From CAYWWY01 sp964462525 (GTDB taxonomy: Bacteria; Thermotogota; Thermotogae; MWEM01), in NCBI GenBank assembly GCA_964462525.1, contig CAYWWY010000004.1, positions 124,001-188,000 on the forward strand: a stretch of DNA of 64,000 nt, read 5' to 3'. Of the stretch, positions 44,476 to 53,971 are shown piece by piece. Numbering within the stretch: the stretch's first letter is position 1; each line of letters starts with the position of its first letter. The position numbers and the translations under genes are program-made. The notes beneath the pieces were generated by a model, which did not search any database, was not told where the DNA came from, and was given only the letters and a program-made list of their open reading frames with translations.

Positions 44476-45486
44476 TCAGTACAGAGAGTCCCTGTTAAGA
44501 ACTTCTGCGACTCTCATCGCCCCGCCACCGTCCAATTGGGCGCAAAGCGATTGGCCAATATGCGTGTACGAGGAGAGGTGTTCGAGGGCATTCAGGGTTT
44601 TTTTTCGAATCTTCGCTGGAGTCGCCAGGGTTTGATCCAAAAAGCAGGGCAACCCTTCTCGCCCCAAAACCTGGACAATCGCATGTTGGTTATCTGCAGT
44701 ACAGATGGCTAAAGGGGTCCTTCGCATCCGCAAAACCTCGTAAACCGTGGACCCTCCCGCAGTGATCACCAATGACGCGGCTTGTATGTGCCTCATCAAA
44801 CTGTTCGGTGCATAAACCGTTTGGTCGTCTTTGGTCGCCAATTCTCGGATCCGTTCAATCTGCTGAGAAGTAAAGGAAGGCCCGATGATGATGGTCTTCT
44901 GAAGGGATATCGATTGTAGCGCTTCGAGGCATCGCGGGACAAGGTCGTGAGGGTCGGCCGCGCCCGAGGTGATCATGATCCGCTTTTCTTGGAAAGAGAG
45001 TGGAATGGATGAAAGATCCCAGTATTCCGGTTTCATTACTAGATACCGCGGACCCAGCAAAGTCCTTGCATTGGGAACGGTAGATCGGTAATCCAACGAC
45101 AGGGCGTGAAGATTCCCGTTGATCACCCCATCGACATCAGCGCTTTGGTACTGATCGTTGTTGTCATCAAAGATCCACAGGCTCTCACACTGGGACTTAA
45201 GCATCGACAAATACTTGCTTCCAGCGCCATAGGCGTCAAAGACAATGGTTCGAGCTATAGGATGCGATCGACTGCTTGGCGCATCAAGACCAAACCCCTC
45301 CGAAACTTCCAAAGAAAACCCCCACGCTTGCACAAATGGTTGGCATAAGGCGTTGGTACGAAACAAAATCTCATGGTTGGAACAACCCGTACCTTTGCGG
45401 ACGGCTTCGGCTAAAGATAAACATCGCATCAAATGACCCATACCGGTTGTTCCCCCTCCGTGAGTCCAGAACAGAAACCCGATCAC
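44476..45486 (-). CDS. pseG: PseG-like UDP-sugar hydrolase (pseudaminic acid pathway)
   Basis: A 336-residue GT-B-like protein with the motif GGTTGMGHLMRCLSLAEAV near the N-terminus, as in PseG (UDP-2,4-diacetamido-2,4,6-trideoxy-altrose hydrolase). PseG removes UDP in the making of pseudaminic acid for flagellin. The C-terminal part has ITAGGSTVYEVLRMRRTPL, the nucleotide-binding half. The start is a GTG with a somewhat distant GAGGGG. It follows the PseC gene by 42 bases in the same operon. Confidence 0.85.
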   Translation of the reverse strand: MIGFLFWTHGGGTTGMGHLMRCLSLAEAVRKGTGCSNHEILFRTNALCQPFVQAWGFSLEVSEGFGLDAPSSRSHPIARTIVFDAYGAGSKYLSMLKSQCESLWIFDDNNDQYQSADVDGVINGNLHALSLDYRSTVPNARTLLGPRYLVMKPEYWDLSSIPLSFQEKRIMITSGAADPHDLVPRCLEALQSISLQKTIIIGPSFTSQQIERIRELATKDDQTVYAPNSLMRHIQAASLVITAGGSTVYEVLRMRRTPLAICTADNQHAIVQVLGREGLPCFLDQTLATPAKIRKKTLNALEHLSSYTHIGQSLCAQLDGGGAMRVAEVLNRDSLY

Positions 45487-45528
45487 GATAAGCCTATCCC
45501 CTCTCCTATGGCAATAGGGTATGATATT

Positions 45529-46680
45529 TTATGGGAAAGCATTCATAACCTCGTGAATCACCCGGTGAATTTGGACGTCGGTCATCATGGGATACATCGG
45601 GAGGCTGATCTCCCGGCGATAAAAATCTTCGGCTATGGGAAAATCGCCTTCCTTAAATCCAAAACGCTCCCGGTAATAGGGTTGAAGATGCACAGGGATA
45701 TAGTGGATCTGGGTCAAAATATGCCTTTGGCGCAACTTCATATAGACCCGTTTTCGATCCACTGAAGGATCGAGCAGTACGGGGTACAAATGATACGCAT
45801 GGGTTGCGTCCGACTCGGGCGGTTTCGGAGGAGTTTGAATCCAAGAAACCTTTTGGAGTGCTTGATCATATGCATGAGCGATCTCCCTACGGCGCTGGAG
45901 GTTCGCTTCAATTCGTTCCAACTGGGAGATGCCCAACGCGCATTGAAAATCGGTAATCCGGTAGTTGCATCCGAGAGCCTGCATTTCGTAGTACCACGGA
46001 CCATCGAATCGGGTCATCTGGCTGGGGTCTTTGGTGATTCCGTGGGATCGAAACAATCGCAACCTCCGGTCCATTTCCGGGCAATCGGTGGAAATCACAC
46101 CGCCCTCGCCCGTGGTCACGTGCTTGGCTGGATGAAAACTAAACATGGTCATATCGGCCCCTTGACCAACCCGGGCTCCGTTCCGTATTGCTCCAAGCGC
46201 ATGGGCTGCGTCCTCGATCACAATACAATTCCGGCTTTTGGCCCAATGGATGATGGCTTGCACATCCACCGGATACCCCGCATAGTCAACAGGAACCACA
46301 ACTTTTGGTGAAACCGGAAGTTCCTTGAGCCTTTCGATATCGATGCACCAGGTGGCGGGATCCATATCCACAAAGACGACCTTGGCCCTCAGGTAGAGCG
46401 CGGCGTTGGTTGATGCCACAAAAGTGATCGGAGAAGAAACAACGGTGTCCACCGGACCCACCCCCGCTGCGAACATCGCCGCATGAAGCGCGGAAGTCCC
46501 CGAATTGAAAGCGACCGCATATTTGGTTCCAACAAACTCGGCCATTCTTTGCTCGAAGGCCTCCACCATAGGACCTTGCGTGAGCCATTCGCACTCAAGC
46601 ACATTGGCGACCGCCTGGAGATCTTCGGGAGTAATCCAATGTTGAGCATAGGGAATCGGCGAATCCTCTGTACTACGCAT
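45529..46680 (-). CDS. pseC: PseC-like sugar aminotransferase (DegT/DnrJ/EryC1 family)
   Basis: PLP aminotransferase, 383 residues, that adds the 4-amino group to a UDP-4-keto-6-deoxy-sugar in pseudaminic acid synthesis. The PLP lysine is Lys186 in FHPAKHVTTGEGG, and Asp157 (VIEDAAHALGA) holds the ring nitrogen. The N-terminal IPYAQHWITPEDL is typical of PseC. The start ATG 46680 follows AAGGAGGG. It lies 53 bases after the giant flagellin gene with no clear terminator, so read-through is possible. Confidence 0.88.
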   Translation of the reverse strand: MRSTEDSPIPYAQHWITPEDLQAVANVLECEWLTQGPMVEAFEQRMAEFVGTKYAVAFNSGTSALHAAMFAAGVGPVDTVVSSPITFVASTNAALYLRAKVVFVDMDPATWCIDIERLKELPVSPKVVVPVDYAGYPVDVQAIIHWAKSRNCIVIEDAAHALGAIRNGARVGQGADMTMFSFHPAKHVTTGEGGVISTDCPEMDRRLRLFRSHGITKDPSQMTRFDGPWYYEMQALGCNYRITDFQCALGISQLERIEANLQRRREIAHAYDQALQKVSWIQTPPKPPESDATHAYHLYPVLLDPSVDRKRVYMKLRQRHILTQIHYIPVHLQPYYRERFGFKEGDFPIAEDFYRREISLPMYPMMTDVQIHRVIHEVMNAFP

Positions 46681-46733
46681 ACCAACCCTCCTTAATGTTT
46701 GATCGAAATGATCAGGAGTCCGGATCAAAAGTT

Positions 46734-49700
46734 CTACATTCCCCTGAGCAAATCGACGATCTGGTTGGGCATGGTGTTGGCTTGGGATAGCATTGCTTGG
46801 GCGGTTTGCAATAGGATCTGTGTTTTTGTCAGCATCATCACCTCCCAGGCCATATCGGCGTCTCGGATCCGGCTTTCGGAAGAAGTCAGGTTTTCTGCGG
46901 TCACGCCCAGGTTGTCGATGGTGTGTTCCAGCCGATTCTGCAAAGCGCCCAGCATCGATCGTTGGCCGGAGACTTTGGCCGTTGCCCGATCGACCTTTCC
47001 GATTCCATCGTTGGCCTTTTCTCGGGTCAAAGCGCTCAACCCCCGGAGCCCCAAAGCCTGGGAATCCATGCGATTGATCTGGAACAAGGTATCCTGTCTC
47101 TGATTGCCGCCGATATGGAGAAGTTTGGTTTGATCGATCACGCGCAAAAAGAGGGCATTGGCCTGCTGGACGCCATGGGTAAACTCCTTGAGGACCTCGT
47201 TGTAATCAACCGCCGGGGTTCCATACTTTGCAGACACCTTGATTTGCGCCCGAGAATCGTTTCCCAGCATCATCGCTTGATTGGTGCTGGTCTTCAGCTC
47301 CTTTTGAAGCACCGTCCCGCGGACCGCATCGGAAAGGGTCATCGTCACTGCGCTTTCGCTCGACTCTCGAATGACCTGCATCCCCAATATGCGCACCAGA
47401 TCCGGGTTACCGTTCAACATCACCTCGCCTTGCTTGCCCGCCAGCGCCGTCTGGATCATGAAACTCCCCTCCGGACGGGCCATCTGGGTTTGCTCCATGG
47501 GTTGATCGGTGAAGTAGGCAAACTTATACTGCTGATCCGCGCGAATCAAATCCTTCTGTCCAAAGACCTCATACATCGTATGGTTGATCCGATCCATCAC
47601 ATCCAAAAGGCGATCATCCGGTCTCAGCCATATGGAATGCTCTTTCCCGTCGAAAAGGATCTGAAGAAACTGTGGCTCGTCCAAAAGAAAGGTGCCCGTG
47701 GCATCGTACAACTCGGCAATATCCACCAATCGCGTGTGACGATTGGCAGTGCCTGTATCAAACCCTTGCTTGTACACTGAATCGAACCGCACCGTATCCT
47801 CGATAATCCTTGGTGTGGTCTTGCTCCCCAAGACCCCTTCCACCGTACCACCATGAAAATCCTTGAACCCCAGGGTCATCTGACCTTCATGCACCCATCC
47901 CTCCACCTGTTCGCCAGTCATCGGATCGTTCCAGGGGCCGATCTGGAAGGTCTTCAGCGTGGTGGTGCTGTTATCCAACAACCCATCACGAAACCTCCAG
48001 CCCATGGGATACATCGAACCCGGGTACTGCTCGGTAAAGAGAAAAAGCTCATCGTAGTTCTCCCCCGCAAACTCCGCATTGGCGCTCAAAGTCAGGGTAA
48101 AGACATCTTCCACGCTCAACTTGCTCAAATCACAGAAACAAAACTCCGTAAAGGTAATCCCCTCGAACCCCATCTTCTGGAAGAGGGTCAATTGCGGGTT
48201 GCTTTTGTCCAGAAGGATATAATCGTCTTCCTCATACCGATACTGCATATCCACATCATACAGATGGGCCTGGCCCCGAAGAAGCACGCTGCTCTCATCC
48301 ACCTCGAGCACCTCGAAGACCACAGAACCGTTCCATTTCGACTGCTGGTCATACTCGATGCGATCGATCACGATACTTGTGGGGGCGGTATGGTCCAACT
48401 GGGCAAAGTAAAAATCATTGATCAAAGCGCCAGCCAGATGGTCGAAACGCCCGAAATAATTGACCTCCAACAGCGCCGCCTGCTGCCCATCCACACGCGT
48501 GCCCGCGGTAAATCCCGCGCCGGAAACGCCCATGTTGATCGTGCCGGTGTAGTATCCGCTCTCCAGACCACCCATGATCGGATGCACGAAATACCCCAGC
48601 AGGTTCAATTCCTGACCATTCACAGCCCCTTCGTCGAAACGGTACTGCATCTCGCTGCCCATGATCCGGAAAGGAGAGCCGGTAATGGCCACATTCGCAT
48701 CGGTATAGACCAGATCTCCATGAGAATCTACAGAATCCACATGCCCAGCGCGCGCGGCGATGTTGATCACGAACTTGTCCCCGGTGGTCAACGGCCCTCC
48801 GATCACCAGATCGTCGAACCCGACAGACCCGATCTCGATTGGCCCGCCAGTGGGAAGGGCGATCTCCACAGGATCAAAGTCGGCCACCGTGCCATCGCGA
48901 TTATACCCCTTTCCCTCCACCTCAAGATTCCCGTTTTCCAAGACCTTGAAAAGCATCGACATATTCGTATCTTCCTGCCGCCATATTGCCGCATTTTGGA
49001 TGTAGTCGCTCCAGTCGCCTTTATTTTCGAAGAAATACGTGGTGTCATCCCCATAGTAGGCATGGGCATAATGATCAAATTCGGGCGCCTGGTACCGCTC
49101 TTTGTAGACCACAGCATCGGTAGAATCAGTGATGGTATTGCCAAACTGAATCCGATGATCGAAGCTCTCCTGGATTCCGATCCCCATCCGCACGCTTTGC
49201 GGAATCATCATGGAACGACTGTCCAACACCCCGTTGTTGAACCGGTACGACCCACCTCCATGATCACTTGCCTCCCCGTGCTCACTGGCATAACTCGAGG
49301 AAGAAGCGCCATCTCGTAGGTGAAAGTCCAACCGGTCATGGTTGGCATGCCCCTGGGCGATGGTGAAGAGGCTCCAGGCGTCTCCCACCATCAATTCTGA
49401 TGCGTTGATCGTGTTATCGTGAATCTTGAGCGAAGTAAAGCCCAGGTTGGGGTCTGCAACCAACGGGTTCCGGTCTCCATCCACACCCTCCCACCACCAG
49501 TCGGTACGCGAACCGGCCACATCGATGCCGGTATTGGTGATGCCGTTGTACTGGGTTTGCACCTGAATACGATCCCGAGCTTGCCAAAGTTGTGTTTGGC
49601 CAGCAGCATTCAAGCGAAGGGTCATCTCCCCTCCCAACAGGTCATTCGCTCCTGTTCCAACAGCGCTGCGCAGGGTTATCCTCCGTTTTTCGTCAGCCGC

Positions 49701-52700
49701 GTCAGGCTCACCCACATTGGTGATGCTGAACCGACCATAGTATTGATCCGTGTAATTCGGCTGTGTCACCCAAGCCGTCGAAAAGAGGTCATGACTGTTC
49801 AACTCTGCCATCAGTTGTTCGATGTTTGTGCTGTTGGTGGCAACCACACCCCAATCATACCCATAGTCGCGTAGAATACCATCATGGGAATCAGCACGGT
49901 TCACCGTCGTATCGATACCCAATTGCTGGGCCACTTCCCCTCCAGCATGATCAGAAAACTGGATCTGATAACTGGTATTTCGATTTCCGGTATTATCCAT
50001 CACAATTCGGTGACGACCACTTCCCGGAGGATCTTCGATTCGGAGGAAGGTATGTTGGGTGTTTGTGTTTACAATCTGGTCGTTGTTGACCAACGTTTGG
50101 AGATGGCTTTGCAAAACCGTTCGGATCTCCTCCAAATCTCGATCGCCTACCGCAATTCGATGGGTATGCTCATGATACACCCCATGCGAAACACTTGTGG
50201 CGTTCCTGTTTGTCACTGCATTGTGAAGGTTCAGTTGATTGGCCATACCCCCAACTGCGTCCGATAAGGTGATCGCATAACTTGTATTCGCGCCGGCAGT
50301 ATTTCGGATCTCAATTCGGTTCAAATTCCCCAATGAAGGATGAACAGCGCGGACAAATGTAGAACCACCAGGATTGGCCAAATCGTCCAGATTCAACATC
50401 GATACCAACCGATCTTGCAGAGTCGCTGCGATTTGATCGAGATCACGGTCTCCGATATCATTATTCAAAAGGACATTGTTGTGGTGCACCAAATGTCCGG
50501 CCAAATAATCCGCTCCCCGTTCGGTAGTCGAAACCAGATTCAATTCGTTGGAAACCGCGCCAGAGTGGCTGTTGATCTTGAGCTGATACCGTGTATCTGC
50601 CGTGCCACTATTGCGGATAAAGATTCGATCCAGACTCCCAGACCCATTTTCAAGTTGGAAGACATCGTTTACTGTTACGGGATTTGCAATCCCGTCGTTA
50701 TTTAAAGCGGTTGATAAGGCATTTCGAAGAGACAGGCGTATTTGGGACAAACTCTGGTTGCTGACGTTTGCAGAAAAAGTATGGTTGTGATAAACCGCAT
50801 TTGAAGACCGGTTCCCTCCTCTGTTGATTGAATGGGACATATTCAGAAGATCCCAGTCTCCACCCGCTGCATCGGAAAAGGCAAGCCGATATGATGATCC
50901 ATTGTTCAAGGAAAAGCCACGAAGCGTGCCGCCTCCTGTTGTGGTAGAAACCCCGGATATCGGCAGGTTCGCTGCGACTTGCGCGTTGATGGCATCTTGA
51001 ACTGTTTCCAAAAAACCACCTGCTCCGGTCTGTAAAAACTGATTGCTGATGTCAACTTCGAATGCATGATTGTGGAACACAGTTTGCCCTCCATCCCAAG
51101 GCCCGCTTCCTGCTCCACTACTATAACCATTCAGACCCAATTCGGTCTCTACAGAATCTCCTGCGGCATCATTGACGATCAGGGCAGTGTGAGAACCTGT
51201 GTTATCAATCGTAATCCTTGTCCCGTCCGCTGGGCCAACAACGGAGAAAACTAAACCTTTTCCTCCAAAAGAACCATTCAGCGTACCGGCAATAGCATCG
51301 ATATCTTGCCCGCTTACGTCCACTGTTGTTCGGGTAAAATAATCCTGGAGCGTACCACTTCGAGAGGCTCCTTGCGCAAGATCCCCACCGGCGGTTAATC
51401 CCAGTTGATCTGATTGGTCATCTGAAATCCGTATGGCTTCTCCATGATTGTTATCAACCTGAAGACGGTGTCTTCCACTTACCAATTCAAGAGAGAAATC
51501 GATTCCAACACCGTTGTAGGTAGTATTAAGCGTCGTTCGGGCGTTATTAATACTCATTCCTCCAATATCGACCGTTCCAAGGGAAACACCTGAACCTGCC
51601 TTTTCGATAGTCACGTTATAGGTGGGCGGAAGTATATAGGTCGTATCGAACGAAATGGTCTCTGCCGCTTTGGCCTGGTAGGTGGCTGCTACCCCCACCC
51701 GGCTGTCTGATGCGGTTTGAAAGGTCAGTTCCATTTCCATTTGAGAGGCTGCAGAAGCGCGATAATCCAATGCCATATTCACCTGTGCCACCGCTTCCGA
51801 CTTATAGGTGAGCTCCATATCCACTTCCGATCCACTTGCCGATACATACGAAGAAATCGCCTGGATATCGGAAGCCAGAAGATCGCGGGGATCCAGCGCA
51901 TTCACCTGAAAATGTGTATACAGGTTCGTGTTGAATGTCGCATCCGTTTGATAAGCCACATCTTGGGCAAATATATGCCCAGCAGGATCTGCGTCCACAA
52001 TCGTTCCCCCACCAGCACCACCAATGTCTGTCCAAGCCACTTCAGTCTGGGCGTTCACAGCCCCTTGAGAAGCAACCACATCCATCCGCACGTCGATCTC
52101 ATCCCGCCCGGTGGGATCCACCCCACGGATCAGATCATTGCCGGTATTCTGGTAATCATCGAAGATCGCCATAAAGGGCACTTCCTTGGCGGGCGTGATC
52201 TCGTAATCGCCAAAGGCCACGATATTGGGAGTAGCGGTCACTTCCATCGAAGAGATCCCCATGACGGCGTTGGGATCGTTCGTCTCATTGCCTGCGGCGT
52301 CGACATAGTAGACCCCGCCAAAGGGAACCTCTCTGCTTTCCATCACATAGGACTCTTCCTTCAAACCTGTGGCTTGAAAGGCGGTCAATCCTGAATACTT
52401 GCCGCTTTCCGGAGACTTCTGAATCGCATCGGAAAGGGTACCGTTGATCTGGTTGTAGATGTGCGAGTTCTGCACTTGGCTGGCGCCTCCGCTGATCTCC
52501 ATATCCAAGCGAAGGGCCCCTGAAGACTGCGTGATCATACTGTCGGCCACCGCCGTGGCCAAATGGTTCTCCCCCGCTACAAGCTGGACCAGATTCGAGC
52601 TGCTGGAGATCCTCAAAGAGGCCGATCCATCCAAAAGCTTCATCGTGTTGAACTCCGTATGTTGGGAGATCTCATCCAGGTTCCTTTTCAGGTGTTGAAT

Positions 52701-53042
52701 CTCATCGTTGATCTTCATCCGGTCTTCCATGGTGTAGGTATCATTCGCTGCCTGAACCAGCAACTCCCGCATCCGTTGAAGCACGGAATGCCCTTCCTGC
52801 AACGCCCCTTCGGCGGTCTGGATCATGGAAATCCCATCCTGGGCATTGCGCATCGCCTGCTGCACCCCCCGGATCTGGCTCCGCATTTTTTCCGATATCG
52901 CAAGACCAGCCGCATCGTCCGCGCCGCGATTGATCCGAAGCCCCGTAGCCATCCGCTCAAGATGAACCGACATCTTGCCGTTATTCCTGGTCACCTGTCG
53001 CCAAGCAGCGAAAGCCGCTGCGTTGTGACTGATGATCATCAT
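46734..53042 (-). CDS. Giant flagellin (2102 residues) with very long repeat-containing insert
   Basis: Canonical flagellin ends surround an exceptional insert. Residues 1-145 form the N-terminal D0/D1 region (GLRINRGADDAAGLAISEKM, RNAQDGISMIQTAEGAL); residues about 1970-2102 form the C-terminal D1/D0 (LGALQNRLEHTIDNLGVT, SRIRDADMAWE). Typical flagellins are about 270-500 residues. The insert has 14-residue repeats (401-468), four about 100-residue Flagellin_IN-like repeats (650-1045), three about 200-residue modules (1205-1730), and a module shared with the 969-residue flagellin (1770-1915). It holds two cysteines, 1635 and 1637 (EFCFCD), rare in flagellins. GGAGGTGA precedes the ATG and a sigma-28-like promoter lies upstream. 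It is likely a filament subunit with a large surface domain, glycosylated by the neighbouring genes. Confidence 0.93.
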   Translation of the reverse strand: MMIISHNAAAFAAWRQVTRNNGKMSVHLERMATGLRINRGADDAAGLAISEKMRSQIRGVQQAMRNAQDGISMIQTAEGALQEGHSVLQRMRELLVQAANDTYTMEDRMKINDEIQHLKRNLDEISQHTEFNTMKLLDGSASLRISSSSNLVQLVAGENHLATAVADSMITQSSGALRLDMEISGGASQVQNSHIYNQINGTLSDAIQKSPESGKYSGLTAFQATGLKEESYVMESREVPFGGVYYVDAAGNETNDPNAVMGISSMEVTATPNIVAFGDYEITPAKEVPFMAIFDDYQNTGNDLIRGVDPTGRDEIDVRMDVVASQGAVNAQTEVAWTDIGGAGGGTIVDADPAGHIFAQDVAYQTDATFNTNLYTHFQVNALDPRDLLASDIQAISSYVSASGSEVDMELTYKSEAVAQVNMALDYRASAASQMEMELTFQTASDSRVGVAATYQAKAAETISFDTTYILPPTYNVTIEKAGSGVSLGTVDIGGMSINNARTTLNTTYNGVGIDFSLELVSGRHRLQVDNNHGEAIRISDDQSDQLGLTAGGDLAQGASRSGTLQDYFTRTTVDVSGQDIDAIAGTLNGSFGGKGLVFSVVGPADGTRITIDNTGSHTALIVNDAAGDSVETELGLNGYSSGAGSGPWDGGQTVFHNHAFEVDISNQFLQTGAGGFLETVQDAINAQVAANLPISGVSTTTGGGTLRGFSLNNGSSYRLAFSDAAGGDWDLLNMSHSINRGGNRSSNAVYHNHTFSANVSNQSLSQIRLSLRNALSTALNNDGIANPVTVNDVFQLENGSGSLDRIFIRNSGTADTRYQLKINSHSGAVSNELNLVSTTERGADYLAGHLVHHNNVLLNNDIGDRDLDQIAATLQDRLVSMLNLDDLANPGGSTFVRAVHPSLGNLNRIEIRNTAGANTSYAITLSDAVGGMANQLNLHNAVTNRNATSVSHGVYHEHTHRIAVGDRDLEEIRTVLQSHLQTLVNNDQIVNTNTQHTFLRIEDPPGSGRHRIVMDNTGNRNTSYQIQFSDHAGGEVAQQLGIDTTVNRADSHDGILRDYGYDWGVVATNSTNIEQLMAELNSHDLFSTAWVTQPNYTDQYYGRFSITNVGEPDAADEKRRITLRSAVGTGANDLLGGEMTLRLNAAGQTQLWQARDRIQVQTQYNGITNTGIDVAGSRTDWWWEGVDGDRNPLVADPNLGFTSLKIHDNTINASELMVGDAWSLFTIAQGHANHDRLDFHLRDGASSSSYASEHGEASDHGGGSYRFNNGVLDSRSMMIPQSVRMGIGIQESFDHRIQFGNTITDSTDAVVYKERYQAPEFDHYAHAYYGDDTTYFFENKGDWSDYIQNAAIWRQEDTNMSMLFKVLENGNLEVEGKGYNRDGTVADFDPVEIALPTGGPIEIGSVGFDDLVIGGPLTTGDKFVINIAARAGHVDSVDSHGDLVYTDANVAITGSPFRIMGSEMQYRFDEGAVNGQELNLLGYFVHPIMGGLESGYYTGTINMGVSGAGFTAGTRVDGQQAALLEVNYFGRFDHLAGALINDFYFAQLDHTAPTSIVIDRIEYDQQSKWNGSVVFEVLEVDESSVLLRGQAHLYDVDMQYRYEEDDYILLDKSNPQLTLFQKMGFEGITFTEFCFCDLSKLSVEDVFTLTLSANAEFAGENYDELFLFTEQYPGSMYPMGWRFRDGLLDNSTTTLKTFQIGPWNDPMTGEQVEGWVHEGQMTLGFKDFHGGTVEGVLGSKTTPRIIEDTVRFDSVYKQGFDTGTANRHTRLVDIAELYDATGTFLLDEPQFLQILFDGKEHSIWLRPDDRLLDVMDRINHTMYEVFGQKDLIRADQQYKFAYFTDQPMEQTQMARPEGSFMIQTALAGKQGEVMLNGNPDLVRILGMQVIRESSESAVTMTLSDAVRGTVLQKELKTSTNQAMMLGNDSRAQIKVSAKYGTPAVDYNEVLKEFTHGVQQANALFLRVIDQTKLLHIGGNQRQDTLFQINRMDSQALGLRGLSALTREKANDGIGKVDRATAKVSGQRSMLGALQNRLEHTIDNLGVTAENLTSSESRIRDADMAWEVMMLTKTQILLQTAQAMLSQANTMPNQIVDLLRGM
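47298..47735 (-). repeat. Module shared by both flagellins (copy in giant flagellin)
   Basis: Residues about 1770-1915 (RLVDIAELYDATGTFLLDEP onward) match the region before the C-terminal D1 of the second flagellin (RLYDIDRFWDASGNFILETP onward, 55952-56412). Shared landmarks include INHTMYEVFGQ versus LNHAIGVGLGQ and GSFMIQTALAGKQGEV versus GTFVIRSAIAGNEGKI. Confidence 0.75.
47853..49430 (-). repeat. Three about 200-residue modules in the giant flagellin
   Basis: Residues about 1205-1730. Each module has a strand like GDAWSLFTI / GDKFVINIA / EDVFTLTLS (near 1220, 1421, 1645), then YRFNNG / YRFDEG / WRFRDG (near 1266, 1467, 1682), then a GYYTGTINMG-like end. They are diverged copies and likely separate folded surface domains. 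Confidence 0.6.
49908..51095 (-). repeat. Four about 100-residue Flagellin_IN-like repeats in the giant flagellin
   Basis: Repeat starts at residues about 655 (VFHNHAFEV), 750 (VYHNHTFSA), 851 (LVHHNNVLL) and 955 (VYHEHTHRI). Each contains a helix with LxxIxxxLxxxL and ends in IRNTAGANTSYAITLSDAVGG-like strands. The last part resembles the Flagellin_IN motif. Confidence 0.75.
51639..51842 (-). repeat. Five degenerate 14-residue repeats in the giant flagellin
   Basis: Residues about 401-468: SEVDMELTYK, AQVNMALDYR, SQMEMELTFQ, SRVGVAATYQ, ETISFDTTY, each joined by a short Ala/Ser-rich link. This would form a regular beta ladder. Confidence 0.7.
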
Positions 53043-53391
53043 GAATCACCTCCAAAAAAACAATTCCTCGCTGGTAGTATCGGTCAGATCAGATTGCTTC
53101 ATTAGCTGATCGTTTTCACTCGTCTCGTCTTAATGGGTTCATGATTATTACGAACTACTAGCAAAGCCATTTTCTATCCAGCGCAGTTTTTGCCTATTCG
53201 GATTATGGATACGCTCATTGCGGAATCTTCAAAGGCGCAGAAAAAGTGCGCAAAGCAGAGGAAGAAAAATTCTTCGGAAGAAAAATCTTCTTCATAGGAG
53301 AAAAAGATCCATTGTCGGGATATCTTGCGAAAGGGTTGGAGTATCAACTTTTTCCGAAAGGTTTGCTTATTGGTTCGCCGACTCCTATCTC
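53043..53391. other. Intergenic region upstream of the giant flagellin
   Basis: Holds the sigma-28-like promoter of the giant flagellin near its left end. Around 53258-53297 lie two adjacent short inverted repeats (GAAGAAAAATTCTTC and GGAAGAAAAATCTTCTTC), which could end the small minus-strand gene. No other gene is supported. Confidence 0.5.
53077..53104 (-). promoter_or_regulatory. Sigma-28-like promoter of the giant flagellin
   Basis: On the minus strand TAAT, 16 bases, ACCGATAC resembles TAAA-N15-GCCGATAA. The leader would be about 25-30 bases. The match is weaker than for the other two sites in this region. Confidence 0.5.
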
Positions 53392-53682
53392 TTATTCTTT
53401 CGGATTGATATACCTCAAAAAGGTAGGCTGGATCACATGCTTGACCACAAGATCGATATACTCTGTGGCCGCGTCACTCATAGCGCCTTCGTTCTGTTTT
53501 TTGATTTCAGGATCGGACATGTTTCCCGTACGGGCAGTTTCGAGGTTGTCTTTAGCGGTTACAACAAGAATCTCTTTTAAGAATGGAGATTGGAACATAT
53601 TGATAATTCGTTTCTTGTCGATCTCACTCTTGTCCTTCTCCAAAGAATGAATCTGCACGAACATACCTTCATCCAAAAGCAT
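53392..53682 (-). CDS. Small hypothetical protein between the flagellin genes
   Basis: A 96-residue frame starting MLLDEGMFVQIHSLEKD, with AAAGGA seven bases before the ATG. It has no membrane segment or signal peptide and is rich in charged residues. No family was recognised. It lies upstream of and on the same strand as the giant flagellin, so a flagellum-linked role (export, assembly or regulation) is possible. A frame on the other strand overlaps it but lacks a good start. Confidence 0.55.
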   Translation of the reverse strand: MLLDEGMFVQIHSLEKDKSEIDKKRIINMFQSPFLKEILVVTAKDNLETARTGNMSDPEIKKQNEGAMSDAATEYIDLVVKHVIQPTFLRYINPKE

Positions 53683-53942
53683 ATCATCATCCTTTCTAAA
53701 CAGGCCTTTAAATAGACGATTGTATTGGGATACTGTTAGTCCGTCTGGCCTGGTATTTGATCAACAACTGTTTGTTCCGAAGGATCGGGAATCGTTTGAC
53801 ACTTAGGGAAACTCCGGCTTTTGCATAATGTGAGTGATTTCTACGCTGGACTTTCTTACTCCCAGCAAAATGGATCAGTAGTGATCGATTATACCATAGA
53901 TTTATTCCCCTCATGACTGATATGCCAAGAGGTGGGAGTAAT

Positions 53943-53969
53943 TCAAGTTTCCTTAAGGTCTGCCGATAT
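53943..53969 (+). promoter_or_regulatory. Sigma-28 promoter of the 969-residue flagellin
   Basis: TCAAGTTT (53943-53950), 11 bases, GCCGATAT (53962-53969) is very close to the sigma-28 consensus TAAAGTTT-N11-GCCGATAA. Transcription would start near 53977 or slightly earlier. Confidence 0.85.
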
Positions 53970-53971
53970 TT

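Noticed and set aside
47853..49319. A 488-codon open frame on the plus strand inside the giant flagellin gene
   Set aside because: It lies wholly antisense to a flagellin whose repeats continue on both sides; its His/Pro/Arg-rich composition is typical of a mirror frame.
51717..52394. A 225-codon plus-strand frame inside the giant flagellin gene
   Set aside because: Mirror frame of the flagellin insert, with no ribosome binding site and no family signature.
53246..53650. A plus-strand frame of 134 codons between the flagellins
   Set aside because: It starts at a GTG with weak upstream sequence and overlaps the minus-strand 96-residue frame, which has a better start.
53797..53830. TTGACA with CATAAT as a sigma-70 promoter before the 969-residue flagellin
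   Set aside because: The spacer is about 22 bases, too long for a working promoter; the sigma-28 site fits far better.
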